From assembly GCF_002042885.1 (NCBI RefSeq), contig NZ_MVFY01000001.1, positions 186,001-250,000 on the forward strand: a DNA stretch of 64,000 nt, in the 5' to 3' direction. The notes under the pieces were generated by a model that did no database searches, was not told the origin of the DNA, and saw only the letters and a program-made list of their open reading frames with translations. Below are positions 10,265-20,036 of the stretch, one piece after another. The position numbers and the translations under genes are program-made. Positions within the stretch are counted from its first letter, which is position 1. The number at the start of each line of letters is the position of its first letter. Source of the stretch: Citrobacter portucalensis. Lineage in GTDB: Bacteria > Pseudomonadota > Gammaproteobacteria > Enterobacterales > Enterobacteriaceae.

Positions 10265-11095
10265 TTAGCGAATTGTTTTTGGCGTCATTACCCGACGAGC
10301 GCCCACATAGTGGCGCTGCCAGTAATCTTCGCTCAGAGAGGTGATTTGAATTTCCTGCCCGCTGCGCGGTGACTGAATAAACTTACCGTTGCCGACGTAG
10401 ACGCCGACGTGATCGGCTGTTCCGCGACCCTGGGTACGAAAGAATACCAGATCACCATTTTTCAGTTCGCCACGTTCAATTGGTGCGGCATCACGCAGAT
10501 GATACATTTCGTTCGCGGTACGCGGAATGCGGAACTTCACCAGATCTTTATAGGCGTAATAAACCAGACCGCTGCAGTCAAACCCGGTTCTTGGCGAGGA
10601 GCCGCCCCAACGATAAGGTTTGCCGATTTGGTTCATCAAGGTGGACATAGCGGTTTTAGTCGCTTTCTGCACTTTCACTTTATGTGCATCAGCAAGCGTA
10701 GTCGGTGCAGTAGTTTTCACCTTCACGCAGCGTGGTTTGTGACCTTTGCGCGGTGTGCATTTTTCCGTCCAGGTAACGGCTGCGGTTTGTGCTGCGGCAG
10801 TTTTACTACGGCGATTTGCAGTTTTAGTCGACTTTGCCGGAGTGGCAGTGCGTTTTTTAGAAGAGGAAGCGGTTTTGGTGCTGGTTTTGCTGGTGGTTTT
10901 TGTCGCCGTTTTCTTACTGGTCTTTGTTGTTTTTTGGCTGGTTGTTGCGCTTTTCTTTTTATCTACCGTTTTGATGGTGTGAGAATTGGTAGGTGTCGTC
11001 CTGGCCTGCTTGGAAGCATGAGCCATAGGCGTAAAAGGCAGTGTAGTAAAAAGCAAAGCACAGAGCGTGATCGAGATTCGGTTTATCCGCGCCAC
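10265..11095 (-). CDS. mepH: Murein DD-endopeptidase MepH (YdhO)
   Basis: The product has 276 residues. MepH is an exported hydrolase that cuts D-Ala-mDAP crosslinks, helping insert new peptidoglycan during growth. The N-terminus MARINRISITLCALL begins a signal peptide ending near AHA. A long Lys/Thr/Ser-rich low-complexity linker covers about residues 30-110 and is more divergent from E. coli than the rest. The C-terminal NlpC/P60 domain carries the catalytic Cys174 in TGFDCSGLVYYAY and His229 in TADHVGVY. I place the start at the GTG at 11095, with AGAGGA about nine bases upstream, because this gives the E. coli N-terminus. An upstream in-frame ATG at 11146 would add 17 non-conserved residues. 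Confidence 0.92.
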   Translation of the reverse strand: MARINRISITLCALLFTTLPFTPMAHASKQARTTPTNSHTIKTVDKKKSATTSQKTTKTSKKTATKTTSKTSTKTASSSKKRTATPAKSTKTANRRSKTAAAQTAAVTWTEKCTPRKGHKPRCVKVKTTAPTTLADAHKVKVQKATKTAMSTLMNQIGKPYRWGGSSPRTGFDCSGLVYYAYKDLVKFRIPRTANEMYHLRDAAPIERGELKNGDLVFFRTQGRGTADHVGVYVGNGKFIQSPRSGQEIQITSLSEDYWQRHYVGARRVMTPKTIR

Positions 11096-11429
11096 TGAGC
11101 AGTCCTCTGGTAAGGCAGGTCTATCGTGCCTGCGTGTGATTTTCAAAACTTGACGATTCTAATCTATAGAAAGAGGGAAAGTTAATAGCTTTTTTAGTTT
11201 AAAACTGCGTTTCGTAACCGACCGCAAAAAAAAACAGCAAATAGAGATAGAATTGGTGAACAGATAATCAAATCCACATGTTTGAAGGGGATAAGTGAGA
11301 TTGTGAATGCAACTTTTAGCGTCAGGGGATAAAATAATAACGCGTAATGAAAATGTTATTTTCCGTTGCCTGTCTGACCCGTTACAATGTCAGACTACTG
11401 CCGTAAAAGAAGTTTAAGGAAGCAAGATA
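11096..11429. other. Intergenic region between divergent mepH and grxD
   Basis: This 334-bp A/T-rich stretch must hold the promoters of both mepH and grxD. TACAAT near 11383-11388 is a plausible -10 hexamer for grxD, although the -35 at the right distance is poor. I found no open frame with a ribosome-binding site and no structured RNA in it. Confidence 0.4.
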
Positions 11430-11777
11430 ATGAGCACCACTATCGAAAAAATCCAGCGCCAGATCGCTGAAAACCCGATTCTCCTGTACATGAAAGGTTC
11501 CCCTAAACTGCCAAGCTGCGGTTTTTCCGCACAGGCTGTGCAGGCGCTGTCAGCCTGTGGTGAACGCTTTGCTTATGTTGATATTCTGCAGAACCCGGAT
11601 ATTCGCGCCGAACTGCCGAAATACGCAAACTGGCCAACTTTCCCACAGCTGTGGGTTGATGGTGAGCTGGTTGGCGGTTGTGACATTCTGATCGAAATGT
11701 ACCAGCGCGGTGAGTTGCAGCAGCTGATTAAAGAAACAGCAGCGAAATACAAAACCGAAGAGCCTGACGCTGAGTAA
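11430..11777 (+). CDS. grxD: Monothiol glutaredoxin GrxD (Grx4)
   Basis: The product has 115 residues and is a monothiol glutaredoxin that, as a homodimer or with BolA-type partners, binds a glutathione-ligated [2Fe-2S] cluster and serves in cytoplasmic Fe-S trafficking. The monothiol active site CGFS is at 30-33. The WPTFPQLWV cis-proline region and the GGCDI glutathione-binding motif follow in the usual order. It stands alone, with its own terminator, facing convergent rnt. Confidence 0.96.
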   Translation: MSTTIEKIQRQIAENPILLYMKGSPKLPSCGFSAQAVQALSACGERFAYVDILQNPDIRAELPKYANWPTFPQLWVDGELVGGCDILIEMYQRGELQQLIKETAAKYKTEEPDAE

Positions 11778-11791
11778 TACCAGCAGAAGTA

Positions 11792-11821
11792 AAAAAGCGA
11801 CCTGAAATGGTCGCTTTTTTT
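11792..11821. terminator. Bidirectional terminator between grxD and rnt
   Basis: AAAAAGCGACC (11792-11802) and GGTCGCTTTTT (11809-11819) pair around TGAAAT, with a T run on the plus strand and an A run on the other side. This is the classic bidirectional form for convergent genes. Confidence 0.9.
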
Positions 11822-11830
11822 ATGTCGCCG

Positions 11831-12478
11831 TTACGCTTCTTCAGGCACGGGAAGAGGCCAACCGCCGAGACGTTTCCAGCGGTTAACGATTTCGCAAAAC
11901 AGCACGGCCGTACGTTCGGTGTCATACAACGCCGAGTGCGCCTGATTCCCGTCAAACTCCATTCCCGCCGCCAGGCACGCTTTTGACAATACAGTCTGCC
12001 CCAGAGACAGACCGCTTAATGCCGCCGTATCAAAGGTTACAAATGGGTGGAACGGATTACGTTTGAGCGAGGCGCGTTCTGCTGCAGCCATCATGAAACT
12101 GTGGTCGAACGTAGCGTTATGCGCCACCATGATTGCCCGATTGCAGCCGCTGTCTTTAATGCCTTTACGCACCATTTTGAAGATGGCATGCAGAGCATCA
12201 TATTCGCTGACCGCACCGCGTAGCGGATTGTTAGGGTCAATACCGTTAAAGGCGAGCGCTTCCGGTTGCAAATTGGCACCTTCAAACGGCTCTACGTGGA
12301 AATGTAACGTCGTGTCCGGCATCAGCCAGCCTTGTTCATCCATTTTCAGTGTGATGGCGGCAATCTCAAGCAGCGCATCGGTTTTGGCATTGAACCCTGC
12401 GGTTTCGACATCAATGACGACAGGATAAAAACCACGAAAACGGTCACACAGACCGGAAAGTTGAGCGTTATCGGACAT
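11831..12478 (-). CDS. rnt: Ribonuclease T
   Basis: The product has 215 residues and is a DEDDh-family 3'-5' exoribonuclease active in tRNA end turnover and in the final trimming of tRNAs, 5S and 23S rRNA. The metal-binding residues Asp23 and Glu25 ([10 protein letters not shown]), Asp125 ([10 protein letters not shown]), His181 and Asp186 ([10 protein letters not shown]) are all present. The length equals the E. coli enzyme. It lies downstream of gloA in the same direction, about 95 bp apart. Confidence 0.96.
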   Translation of the reverse strand: MSDNAQLSGLCDRFRGFYPVVIDVETAGFNAKTDALLEIAAITLKMDEQGWLMPDTTLHFHVEPFEGANLQPEALAFNGIDPNNPLRGAVSEYDALHAIFKMVRKGIKDSGCNRAIMVAHNATFDHSFMMAAAERASLKRNPFHPFVTFDTAALSGLSLGQTVLSKACLAAGMEFDGNQAHSALYDTERTAVLFCEIVNRWKRLGGWPLPVPEEA

Positions 12479-12573
12479 CTGGGTCTCTTAATACGGGAAA
12501 ATTGCAGCGCGTATTATGGCAAAATGATGAGTATAAAACTATGGGCACAGACGATCTGCGCCCGAGGGGGTGA

Positions 12574-12981
12574 TTAATCGCCCAGGCCGCGCCCGGCGTC
12601 TTTCTCTTCGATCAGCTCAATTTTGTAGCCGTCCGGATCTTCAACGAACGCAATCACTGTGGTGCCGCCTTTTACTGGACCTGCTTCACGCGTTACGTTA
12701 CCGCCATTCTGGCGAATACGTTCACAGGCTTCAGCCGCGTTGTCTACGCTCAGGGCGATATGGCCATAGGCAGTACCCAGATCATACTTGTCGACACCCC
12801 AGTTATAGGTCAGTTCGATTACTGCTTCACTGGTTTCAGGACCGTAGCCGACAAAAGCCAGAGAGTACTTGTATTCAGGGTTTTCGCTGGTACGCAGCAG
12901 CTTCATGCCCAGCACGTTGGTATAAAACTCGATGGAACGCTGCAGGTCACCCACGCGCAGCATGGTATGGAGTAAACGCAT
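12574..12981 (-). CDS. gloA: Glyoxalase I (lactoylglutathione lyase)
   Basis: The product has 135 residues and converts the hemithioacetal of methylglyoxal and glutathione to S-lactoylglutathione in the cytoplasm. The four metal ligands of the nickel-dependent bacterial enzyme are in place: His5, Glu56, His74 and Glu122. In E. coli gloA is transcribed with nemRA, and NemR responds to electrophiles including methylglyoxal. The same order nemR-nemA-gloA is kept here, with about 97 bp between nemA and gloA. Confidence 0.97.
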   Translation of the reverse strand: MRLLHTMLRVGDLQRSIEFYTNVLGMKLLRTSENPEYKYSLAFVGYGPETSEAVIELTYNWGVDKYDLGTAYGHIALSVDNAAEACERIRQNGGNVTREAGPVKGGTTVIAFVEDPDGYKIELIEEKDAGRGLGD

Positions 12982-13078
12982 CTTTTTCCCCTTCGAAAAT
13001 GGCTAATACATTCAAAATGTTGTTTTAGTATAGCGGCGTTGTTACGCCGCTATCAATGGCAGAACGGAGATTGTGATG

Positions 13079-14176
13079 TTAGAGGGTAGGATAGTCGGTG
13101 TAACCTTCCGCGCCGCCGCCGTAGAAGCTCTCGGCACGTTGCGGATTCAGTTCTGCTTTGCGTTGCAGACGCGCCACCAGATCCGGGTTAGCAATATAGG
13201 CGCGACCAAAAGCAACGGCGTCGATCAGACCTTTCTCGATCAGCGCTTCTGCTTTTTCTGGGGTGTAAGCACCAGCACCAATTATAGGGCCGTGGAAGCG
13301 CGCGCGCACTTTTTCGCGGAACGCATCGGAATACGGCTCGCCACCGGCCCAGTCCGGCTCAGACATGTGCAGGTAAGCGATTCCACGCTTGCCCAATTGT
13401 TCAATCAGATACAGCGCATCGGCTTCTTCGTTTGGACCATTGTCTACGTTCTGGAAAGTGCCAATCGGCGAGACGCGAATACCAATGCGATCGGCACCCC
13501 ATTCTTTAATACCGGCATCAACCACTTCCAGCACCAGACGCGCACGATTTTCTACGCTGCCACCGTATTGATCGGTGCGCTGGTTAGACGTTGGCGACAG
13601 GAACTGGTGCAGCAGGTAGCCGTGGGCAGAGTGCAGTTCAACCATATCGAAACCCGCTTCGCGCGCATTGGCTATCGCCTGACGGAAGTCATTAACGATG
13701 CCCGGAATCTCTTCAGTTTCCAGCGCACGCGGCATTGAGGTATCGGCACGCGTTGCCAGGCCGTTTTCATCGCGCAGCGAGGTGCGGGTTCCAGCGCTAA
13801 TCGCGGAAGGTGCAACTGGAGCTTGACCGTTTGGCTGCAGACTGGCGTGAGAGATGCGTCCAGTGTGCCACAACTGGACAGCAATATGACCTTGCTCAGC
13901 GTGTACGGCAGCAGTGATTTTCTTCCATGCGGCAATTTGCGCTTCGCTGTGTAAGCCGGGTGCTCCGGCATAGCCTTTCGCCTGTGCGGAAATCTGCGTC
14001 GCTTCGCTGATGATAAGACCCGCGCTGGCGCGTTGACGGTAATACTCGGCCATCAGCGGAGTAGGGATGTCGCCAGGCTCAATACTGCGCAGACGCGTCA
14101 GTGGCGCCATAAATACGCGGTTTGCTGCCGTAATGGCACCCACTTTCAGTGGGGAAAACAGTTTTTCAGATGACAT
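13079..14176 (-). CDS. nemA: N-ethylmaleimide reductase, Old Yellow Enzyme family
   Basis: The product has 365 residues and is an FMN-dependent enzyme of the OYE family that reduces activated C=C bonds, nitrate esters and nitroaromatics with NADPH. The TIM-barrel signature is visible: the N-terminal APLTR segment, the conserved HxxH (His182, His185) and the catalytic Tyr187 in [12 protein letters not shown]. The C-terminal [11 protein letters not shown] binds FMN phosphate. It follows nemR after 54 bp that contain both a terminator-like hairpin and a second NemR-type box, so its expression may not simply follow nemR. Confidence 0.95.
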   Translation of the reverse strand: MSSEKLFSPLKVGAITAANRVFMAPLTRLRSIEPGDIPTPLMAEYYRQRASAGLIISEATQISAQAKGYAGAPGLHSEAQIAAWKKITAAVHAEQGHIAVQLWHTGRISHASLQPNGQAPVAPSAISAGTRTSLRDENGLATRADTSMPRALETEEIPGIVNDFRQAIANAREAGFDMVELHSAHGYLLHQFLSPTSNQRTDQYGGSVENRARLVLEVVDAGIKEWGADRIGIRVSPIGTFQNVDNGPNEEADALYLIEQLGKRGIAYLHMSEPDWAGGEPYSDAFREKVRARFHGPIIGAGAYTPEKAEALIEKGLIDAVAFGRAYIANPDLVARLQRKAELNPQRAESFYGGGAEGYTDYPTL

Positions 14177-14190
14177 GTGGTACTCCTGAA

Positions 14191-14205
14191 TAGACCGGTC
14201 GTCTA
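14191..14205. promoter_or_regulatory. Second NemR-type box, in front of nemA
   Basis: TAGAC (14191-14195), five bases, GTCTA (14201-14205) is an inverted repeat closely resembling the site upstream of nemR. It lies about 15 bp before the nemA start. Function is inferred from similarity and location. Confidence 0.5.
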
Positions 14206-14210
14206 GTGAT

Positions 14211-14246
14211 AAAGAAAATAAAAACGCCTGTTAAACGGCAGGCGTT
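14211..14246 (-). terminator. Intrinsic terminator at the end of nemR
   Basis: On the minus strand AACGCCTG (14246-14239) and CAGGCGTT (14230-14223) form an 8-bp stem. The nemR stop codon falls in the loop region, and TTTTTATTTTCTTT follows. It should cut transcription between nemR and nemA, at least partially. Confidence 0.7.
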
Positions 14247-14830
14247 GTGATGATGTTTTTAACGTGCGCCAGCGCATTTTCCAGCGGAGTGGCGCTACGA
14301 GAAATCTTGGCCTGCAGGTTGGCGCCAAGCCACAGCGCATACAGTACCTGCGCCTGCTGTAACGGCTCGCCAACAAAAGACAGACAATGGCTGGCCTGAC
14401 CTTTCTCCAGCGCCTGCGCTAACAGCACAATAATGTGCCGCGCGCCTTTATCCATCGCTGTGCGCATATCTTCTGACAGATCGCACACTTCGGCAGACAG
14501 TTTTACAGTTAAACAGCCGCTAATAATGCCGTGCTGGCTAAACTGGTTCAGGGTTTCCTGATAGTAGGCCAGAATGCGATCGCGGTAGTTTCCCGCTCCC
14601 GTATCAAAGTGCGTAGCCAGTCGCCGATGATAGGCCGCATAGTGGCGTTCCAGCATCGCGACACCGAACGCTTCTTTAGAGCGAAAGTAATGATAAAACG
14701 AACCTTTGGGTACTTCAGCGGTTTTCAGTAGTTCGCTTAACCCCATGCCGGTGAAGCCGCGCTGCATACACAGCAGTTCGCCAGTCGCCAGCAGATGTTC
14801 GCGTGTATCGTGTTCAGTGATTTTGTTCAT
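14231..14830 (-). CDS. nemR: TetR-family electrophile/HOCl-sensing repressor NemR
   Basis: The product has 199 residues and is the repressor of nemR-nemA-gloA. The TetR-type helix-turn-helix occupies about 27-50 (MGLSELLKTAEVPKGSFYHY). The sensor residues known from E. coli are conserved: Cys106, which reacts with hypochlorous acid, chloramines and quinones, and Lys175, which forms a reversible sulfenamide bond with it; Cys116 is also present. A palindromic operator lies immediately upstream, consistent with autorepression. Confidence 0.95.
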   Translation of the reverse strand: MNKITEHDTREHLLATGELLCMQRGFTGMGLSELLKTAEVPKGSFYHYFRSKEAFGVAMLERHYAAYHRRLATHFDTGAGNYRDRILAYYQETLNQFSQHGIISGCLTVKLSAEVCDLSEDMRTAMDKGARHIIVLLAQALEKGQASHCLSFVGEPLQQAQVLYALWLGANLQAKISRSATPLENALAHVKNIITTPAV

Positions 14831-14844
14831 GGGAAGGAGTGTAA

Positions 14845-14860
14845 TAGACCAGTCGGTCTA
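14845..14860. promoter_or_regulatory. NemR operator upstream of nemR
   Basis: TAGACCAGTCGGTCTA is a 6-4-6 palindrome 15 bp before the nemR start. It matches the NemR box form known for E. coli (TAGACC, four bases, GGTCTA). Confidence 0.85.
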
Positions 14861-14931
14861 ATGCAATAGCGCTTGCGAGAAATTCAGTTAACGTCTTCAA
14901 TAGGTATATCAATCTTATTAAAGGAGGGGAT

Positions 14932-15171
14932 GTGGCCGAACAGCTGGAGTTTTTCCCCGTCCAGAGCCCATGCCGTGGAATATGTCAGTCTGACGAACGC
15001 GGCTTTTGCCGTGGCTGTTTTCGCAGTCGGGATGAGCGTTTTAACTGGCAAAAGATGAGCGATACCCAAAAGCAGGAAGTGCTGCGGCTTTGTCGTCAGC
15101 GCCTGATGCGTAAATTACGTGCAAACAAAGCCAACCCTTCGGAAGAACCGCAACAACCTTCACTCTTTTAA
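14932..15171 (+). CDS. ydhL: DUF1289 cysteine-rich protein YdhL
   Basis: The product has 79 residues. It belongs to the small DUF1289 family, defined by four cysteines that probably bind metal: CRGICQSDERGFCRGC carries a C-x3-C-x7-C-x2-C pattern at 14-29. No function is established. The GTG at 14932 is the start, because AAGGAGG lies just upstream and the frame gives the family N-terminus MAEQLEFF. An ATG two bases earlier is in another frame. It precedes ydhF, as in E. coli. Confidence 0.88.
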   Translation: MAEQLEFFPVQSPCRGICQSDERGFCRGCFRSRDERFNWQKMSDTQKQEVLRLCRQRLMRKLRANKANPSEEPQQPSLF

Positions 15172-15220
15172 AAGCGTAATTGCGTATACTCGAGACACAT
15201 TCACTTAAAAGGAAGCTGCT

Positions 15221-16117
15221 ATGGTTCAGCGTATTACTATTGCGCCGCAAGGCCCGGAATTTTCTCGCTTTGTGATGGGGTACTGGCGCCTGATGGACTG
15301 GAATATGTCCGCGCGCCAGCTAGTCAGCTTTATTGAAGAGCATCTGGATCTTGGCGTGACCACCGTCGATCACGCCGATATTTACGGTGGATACCAGTGT
15401 GAAGCGGCGTTTGGTGAGGCAATGAAACTGGCTCCGCATTTGCGTGAAAAAATGCAGATTGTGACCAAATGCGGGATCGCGACGATGGCGCGCGCGGAAA
15501 ATGCGCTGGGCCACTACATCACCGACAGTGCACATATTATTGCCAGTGCGGAAGAGTCGCTGAAGCTGCTGGCGACCGATCATATTGATCTGCTGCTGAT
15601 CCACCGTCCCGATCCGCTTATGGATGCTGACGATGTCGCCGACGCTTTTAAAAAATTGCACCATAGTGGCAAAGTGCGTCACTTTGGCGTCTCCAACTTC
15701 ACCCCGGCACAGTTCTCATTGCTGCAATCGCGTCTGCCGTTCACTCTGGCGACCAACCAGGTAGAAATTTCACCAGTACATCAGCCGCTCCTGTTGGATG
15801 GTACTTTAGATCAACTGCAACAGCTGCGCATTCGCCCGATGGCCTGGTCCTGTCTCGGCGGTGGTCGCCTGTTTAATGATGATGCTTTCCAGCCTTTACG
15901 TAATGAGCTTGCCGTGATCGCAGAAGAGTTGAATGCGCAGTCTATTGAACAGGTGGTATACGCCTGGATTTTACGTCTGCCGTCTCAGCCGCTGCCGATT
16001 ATTGGCTCAGGAAAAATAGAGCGTGTACGTGCTGCCATTGAGTCTGAGTCGCTGAACATGTCTCGCCAGCAATGGTTCCGCATTCGTAAAGCGGCGCTGG
16101 GTTACGACGTACCCTAA
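15221..16117 (+). CDS. ydhF: Aldo/keto reductase YdhF
   Basis: The product has 298 residues and belongs to the aldo/keto reductase superfamily, (beta/alpha)8 barrels that reduce carbonyls with NADPH. Catalytic-type residues appear in VDHADIYGGY (Asp53, Tyr55 region) and in VTKCG (Lys83). The HFGVSNFTPAQF segment and the C-terminal IIGSGKIERVRAA cofactor-binding segment are typical. The physiological substrate is unknown. It lies 50 bp after ydhL and 80 bp before sodC, all in one direction. Confidence 0.92.
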   Translation: MVQRITIAPQGPEFSRFVMGYWRLMDWNMSARQLVSFIEEHLDLGVTTVDHADIYGGYQCEAAFGEAMKLAPHLREKMQIVTKCGIATMARAENALGHYITDSAHIIASAEESLKLLATDHIDLLLIHRPDPLMDADDVADAFKKLHHSGKVRHFGVSNFTPAQFSLLQSRLPFTLATNQVEISPVHQPLLLDGTLDQLQQLRIRPMAWSCLGGGRLFNDDAFQPLRNELAVIAEELNAQSIEQVVYAWILRLPSQPLPIIGSGKIERVRAAIESESLNMSRQQWFRIRKAALGYDVP

Positions 16118-16198
16118 TCGCGTTTTTGGCGCATCTCCGTTCAAATTTGTGTCACTGGTTTACACTTAACAATCAGACACCTTTTGGACGGAGGTCTT

Positions 16199-16723
16199 AT
16201 GAAGCGTTTGAGTTTGGCCATCATCACTCTACTCGCCTGTGCAGGTGCGCAGGCTGCCAATGAAGAAAAAGTGACGATGAATCTGGTCACGTCGCAAGGC
16301 GTCGGCCAGGCGATTGGTACGGTCACTATTGCTGAAACCGCAAAGGGGCTGGAGTTTACGCCCGATCTGAAAGCGTTGCCGCCAGGTGAACATGGATTCC
16401 ATGTGCATATGAACGGCAGCTGCCAACCCGCGATTAAAGAAGGGAAAGCCTCAGCCGCAGAATCGGCTGGTGGCCATTATGATCCTCATCAAACCGGTAA
16501 ACATGAAGGCCCGGAAGGCGCAGGTCATATGGGCGACCTGCCGCTATTGGTGGTGAATAACGACGGTAACGCCACAACGCCGGTCGTTGCGCCGCGCCTG
16601 AAAACGATCGATGAGGTTAAAGGCAAAGCGCTGATGATCCATGTGGGCGGCGATAATATGTCCGATCAACCGAAACCGCTTGGCGGTGGCGGAGCGCGCT
16701 ACGCCTGTGGTGTTATCAAATAA
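16199..16723 (+). CDS. sodC: Periplasmic Cu/Zn superoxide dismutase
   Basis: The product has 174 residues with a signal peptide ending AGAQA (residue 19). Cu/Zn SOD protects the periplasm from superoxide. The metal-binding signature GEHGFHVHMNGSC and the later GGHYDP and GAGHMGDL segments supply the histidine and aspartate ligands, and the C-terminal GGGARYACG holds the disulfide cysteine. The ATG at 16199, with GGAGG before it, is chosen over 16184. Its stop is directly adjacent to the convergent ydhK stop. Confidence 0.96.
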   Translation: MKRLSLAIITLLACAGAQAANEEKVTMNLVTSQGVGQAIGTVTIAETAKGLEFTPDLKALPPGEHGFHVHMNGSCQPAIKEGKASAAESAGGHYDPHQTGKHEGPEGAGHMGDLPLLVVNNDGNATTPVVAPRLKTIDEVKGKALMIHVGGDNMSDQPKPLGGGGARYACGVIK

Positions 16724-18739
16724 TCAACGACTGAGAGTACCCGGCGGCGGCGCCTGTTCGAGTTGTGAAAGCGAACAGTGTAGCCGCCAGACCAGTGCCG
16801 ACAGTTCCTGCGCAGCGGGTTGATGATGGTGGGCAAGCGTATCGCAGATGCGCTGTAGCTCATTCAGCGTGGCATTCAGTGGTCGTTGCTGGACGCCACG
16901 TTCGCTCATTACATCGCGCAGCAGCGAGATACACACGTCCCTGACGCGAGCCAGCGGATCGGAACGCGCCTCCCAGGTGCGCAGTTGCCACACCACGTGC
17001 GAGCAGTTCAGTAAAACGACCCCCCAACGTAATAACCAGCGTCGCGCCAGCGCATCCTGACTGTTGCTGAGCTGGCTGACGTGATGATAGGTCAGCGATT
17101 CAAATTCGTTTTCACTGAGTGATGGATGTCGGCTGAGCTGATCGACAAAATCCCGGCGCAGGGCGCGAATATGGCGGCGACTTTTCCGTGCATCCGATCC
17201 GGGGCGCAGAATGGCGAAGGCCAGCCATGACAGCGCCACGCCGGTGATTTTCGCCATATTGTCATTCAGGAAATCAGCAAAATCATATACCGGCGGATTG
17301 GTCACCGCGATAAACGAACCCATAAATACAATCAACTGCCCCCAAAGACCTGCCAGGGCAGGCATTTGTAGCTTCAACAGTTGCATGGTGGCGAGTAGCG
17401 GGAAGAGAAAGAGAATAAACTGCCAGAGGTCGGAAATTTGCACCATCAGGCCAAACTTAACCACAAAGCTAAATAGCGACAGTAGAACCAGCGTACGCAT
17501 CAGCAAAGAAAGCGACTTGAACGGTGTGGCAACGGCGGAATACAGCACACTGCTGATCGCGGCGAGCGTGAGTGCGCCAGAGCCTGATTCCCATTGTGCA
17601 CCAATGCTCCATGCGCCGATAAGCATCAAAGTGCAGAACGTACGCAACCCGCTCCAGATAGCTTCCGCATTATCGGTATGACGGGCAAGTCCCGGCGTGC
17701 GGGCGATATTAATACGCTCGGCGGTAACACCATTTTCCAGTAAATGCAGATAATGACTGCTGCGCAGGTAGAGCCGACAAAAATAACGCAGTCGTTGCCA
17801 GAAGGCGACGTGTCGATAGTCGCGGGCATCGACGGGCCGCAGTGGGGCAATTATACGTGCGACGGTGTAGCTATTCGCATTGGATTTTATTAGTTCGCTG
17901 AGCAACTGCTCAATGATTTCCCGGGTGTTGGACGGGGGATTAGGCCAGTTCAGCAGCATCCTGCGCAGACTGGAAATCACGCTGGTCATCCGTAACTGCT
18001 GGTGCAACAGCGAATTGAGCAAAGCATTCTGGCGACGAAAGCGGTAATGACTCCAGAATGCCTGAATACGCAGCAGGTTCATGGTCAGAATCTGCCCGAT
18101 AACACCTTCATGGGCTGTGCGAATGGCATCCGTGGTTTCTGGTTGCCAGAGTAGGCTGGCATGTTCCAGTAAACGTGAATGCATGTTTTTCAATGCAGTC
18201 AGTAACGTGGTGCCATCGGAGGTGCTGGGCAGGATCATCATCATCACGCCGCCACACAGGATACCGACGATGACTTCACACACGCGTGCCTGCGCGATAT
18301 CCCATAACTGCGTAATTTCCACGGTATTGACCATGGGAAACGCAATGATCGCCGCCGTATAACCCGCCAGTTGAAAGGCGTAGGCAACGTTATTGGTGAA
18401 GTGCGCGCATGCCCAGGTACAAAAACCGATCCACACTGACATGCTCAGCAAAAACAGCCACGGCTCATTGAGAGTATGACCGGCAATAATCAGTGCGGCG
18501 GTGGCTCCCAGTAGGCTACCCGCCACGCGACCCAGACTTTTGCTGATAACCCCGCCAACGGTGGGAAAACTAACCACCGCCGCAGAGGTCATCGCCCAGT
18601 AGGGCTCATCCAGATTCAGATAATAAGCAAAAGTTAACGCCAGGCACATCGCAATGGTGTTACGCAGCGCATAACGCCACTGTGCCGCCGTGGCTTTAAA
18701 CCACGGCAAATTGCCTGGTGTCAGGCGGGGCAGTTTCAT
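16724..18739 (-). CDS. ydhK: FUSC-family inner-membrane exporter YdhK (AaeB-like)
   Basis: The product has 671 residues. It resembles AaeB, the inner-membrane pump of the p-hydroxybenzoate efflux system, and belongs to the FUSC/PET family. Two blocks of about five to six membrane segments (roughly residues 25-180 and 365-510) are each followed by a cytoplasmic region. It ends the ydhI-ydhJ-ydhK operon, overlapping ydhJ by four bases. Substrate is not known for the YdhIJK system. Confidence 0.92.
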   Translation of the reverse strand: MKLPRLTPGNLPWFKATAAQWRYALRNTIAMCLALTFAYYLNLDEPYWAMTSAAVVSFPTVGGVISKSLGRVAGSLLGATAALIIAGHTLNEPWLFLLSMSVWIGFCTWACAHFTNNVAYAFQLAGYTAAIIAFPMVNTVEITQLWDIAQARVCEVIVGILCGGVMMMILPSTSDGTTLLTALKNMHSRLLEHASLLWQPETTDAIRTAHEGVIGQILTMNLLRIQAFWSHYRFRRQNALLNSLLHQQLRMTSVISSLRRMLLNWPNPPSNTREIIEQLLSELIKSNANSYTVARIIAPLRPVDARDYRHVAFWQRLRYFCRLYLRSSHYLHLLENGVTAERINIARTPGLARHTDNAEAIWSGLRTFCTLMLIGAWSIGAQWESGSGALTLAAISSVLYSAVATPFKSLSLLMRTLVLLSLFSFVVKFGLMVQISDLWQFILFLFPLLATMQLLKLQMPALAGLWGQLIVFMGSFIAVTNPPVYDFADFLNDNMAKITGVALSWLAFAILRPGSDARKSRRHIRALRRDFVDQLSRHPSLSENEFESLTYHHVSQLSNSQDALARRWLLRWGVVLLNCSHVVWQLRTWEARSDPLARVRDVCISLLRDVMSERGVQQRPLNATLNELQRICDTLAHHHQPAAQELSALVWRLHCSLSQLEQAPPPGTLSR

Positions 18740-19599
18740 TTACGCTGGCCGATGGATACGCTGCAGGTTGTACCTGACACCAGCGTGACCTCCCGCGGCA
18801 GGGCGTCGAATTCGATGCGTACCGGGACACGCTGCGCCAGACGCACCCACGGCACGTTGGGTTTGATGTCGGGAATCAGGCCGGAATCACTTTCCACACT
18901 TTGATCGTAGATGGCACGGCCAATACTGGAAACGTGACCCTGTAACTTTACATTGCCGCTGTAGAGTGTAATCGTCGCAGGTGCGCCTTCTCGAATATGG
19001 CGCAATTTGGTTTCTTCAAAATACCCCATCACATAAAAAGAGTGACTGTCGACAAGGGCAAACAGGGGCTTACCGGTTGAAGCGTAGTCTCCGCTACGGG
19101 TTGAAAGATTGGTGACCCAACCCGCTACGGGGGCTTTGACCACCGTTTGCGTCAGCTGCCACTGGGCCTGGCGCAAACTGGCCTCAGCCGCTTCAACGCT
19201 TGCCTGCATGGCTTTCACGTTGAGATTTGCGGTATCCAGATCCTCGGCTGAGATGTAATTTTGCGATAAATGACGGCGGCGGTTGGCTTCGTTATTGGCT
19301 TTCGCCAGGTCAGACTGCGCTTTTGCCAGTTGCGCTTGCGCATTCAGTTCAGCAATGTGAAATGGCGTCTTGTCGATAATAAAAAGGACATCGCCTTTAT
19401 TCACAAACTGGTTATCTTTTATATAGAGTTCGCTAATGCTGCCTGACACCTGCGGCGTGATGCTGACCTGCTCAGCACGTACTTTGCCATCACGTGTCCA
19501 GGGCGATTGCATATAGTAATTCCACATCCACCATCCGGCGAAAACTGCGATTGCAGCGACTATAATAGTTGAGAAGTATTTAATGGTTTTAAGCGACAT
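18736..19599 (-). CDS. ydhJ: HlyD/AaeA-type membrane fusion protein YdhJ
   Basis: The product has 287 residues. One N-terminal membrane anchor (about residues 8-28) is followed by a biotinyl-lipoyl-like domain ([15 protein letters not shown]), a short coiled-coil hairpin rich in A, Q and E (about 75-135) and a beta-barrel domain. This is the periplasmic adaptor plan of AaeA/EmrA-like pumps. The start at 19599 gives the E. coli N-terminus MSLKTIKYF. The 14 extra upstream residues of the open frame overlap ydhI and are not conserved. It is expected to work with YdhK and YdhI. Confidence 0.93.
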   Translation of the reverse strand: MSLKTIKYFSTIIVAAIAVFAGWWMWNYYMQSPWTRDGKVRAEQVSITPQVSGSISELYIKDNQFVNKGDVLFIIDKTPFHIAELNAQAQLAKAQSDLAKANNEANRRRHLSQNYISAEDLDTANLNVKAMQASVEAAEASLRQAQWQLTQTVVKAPVAGWVTNLSTRSGDYASTGKPLFALVDSHSFYVMGYFEETKLRHIREGAPATITLYSGNVKLQGHVSSIGRAIYDQSVESDSGLIPDIKPNVPWVRLAQRVPVRIEFDALPREVTLVSGTTCSVSIGQRK

Positions 19600-19601
19600 A
19601 A

Positions 19602-19838
19602 TCACCACGCTATCAGCATAACAAAGGCCAGACATACGCAAAGCGTAAAGAGTGACAGATCCATTAGCAGGGGATGCCAGATTTCGCCGGAGTAAATCCA
19701 GTCGCGCAGCAGGCGATGAACAACTAGCCAGAGAATAAATCCTGCTACAATCGCCTTGAAAACAGGAGGGAAGTAGACAGATGCGCCGATCATTAAATCT
19801 TGTAGGGGCAATCCTGTTGCATTAAACATAAACTTCAC
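19602..19838 (-). CDS. ydhI: DUF1656 small membrane protein YdhI (AaeX-like)
   Basis: The product has 78 residues with two hydrophobic segments and belongs to DUF1656, the same family as AaeX. This protein regularly precedes AaeA/AaeB-type pump genes, but its role is unknown. The GTG at 19838, with AGGA about eight bases before it, gives the same 78-residue length as E. coli; a TTG two codons upstream is less likely. ydhJ starts two bases after the stop. Confidence 0.88.
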   Translation of the reverse strand: MKFMFNATGLPLQDLMIGASVYFPPVFKAIVAGFILWLVVHRLLRDWIYSGEIWHPLLMDLSLFTLCVCLAFVMLIAW

Positions 19839-20008
19839 GGGCAAAATCCTTGACGGAAGAGAGCATTGCTATAGGTTTAGCAAAAAAGAGACAATGAGTC
19901 TCCGTAACGCATAATGTCTGAAAAAATGTCAGCCGGTAAGCAAATTTGGCAATACATTTGTTTTGGGAATACAAATGCTGCACACTATTCTAAAATCAGC
20001 ACAATAAC

Positions 20009-20020
20009 TTAGCAAGCTAA
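20009..20020. promoter_or_regulatory. SlyA autoregulatory operator
   Basis: TTAGCAAGCTAA is a perfect 12-bp palindrome identical to the high-affinity SlyA consensus. It lies 16 bp before the slyA start codon, in its own leader or promoter. Confidence 0.88.
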
Positions 20021-20036
20021 TTATAAGGAGATGAAA

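Noticed and set aside
10409..11098. A 229-codon plus-strand frame opposite mepH.
   Set aside because: It mirrors the Lys/Thr-rich linker and NlpC/P60 domain of mepH; its composition (Phe/Cys/Gly-rich) is that of an antisense shadow.
13073..13738. A 221-codon plus-strand frame opposite nemA.
   Set aside because: nemA is intact with OYE active-site residues; the antisense frame has no support.
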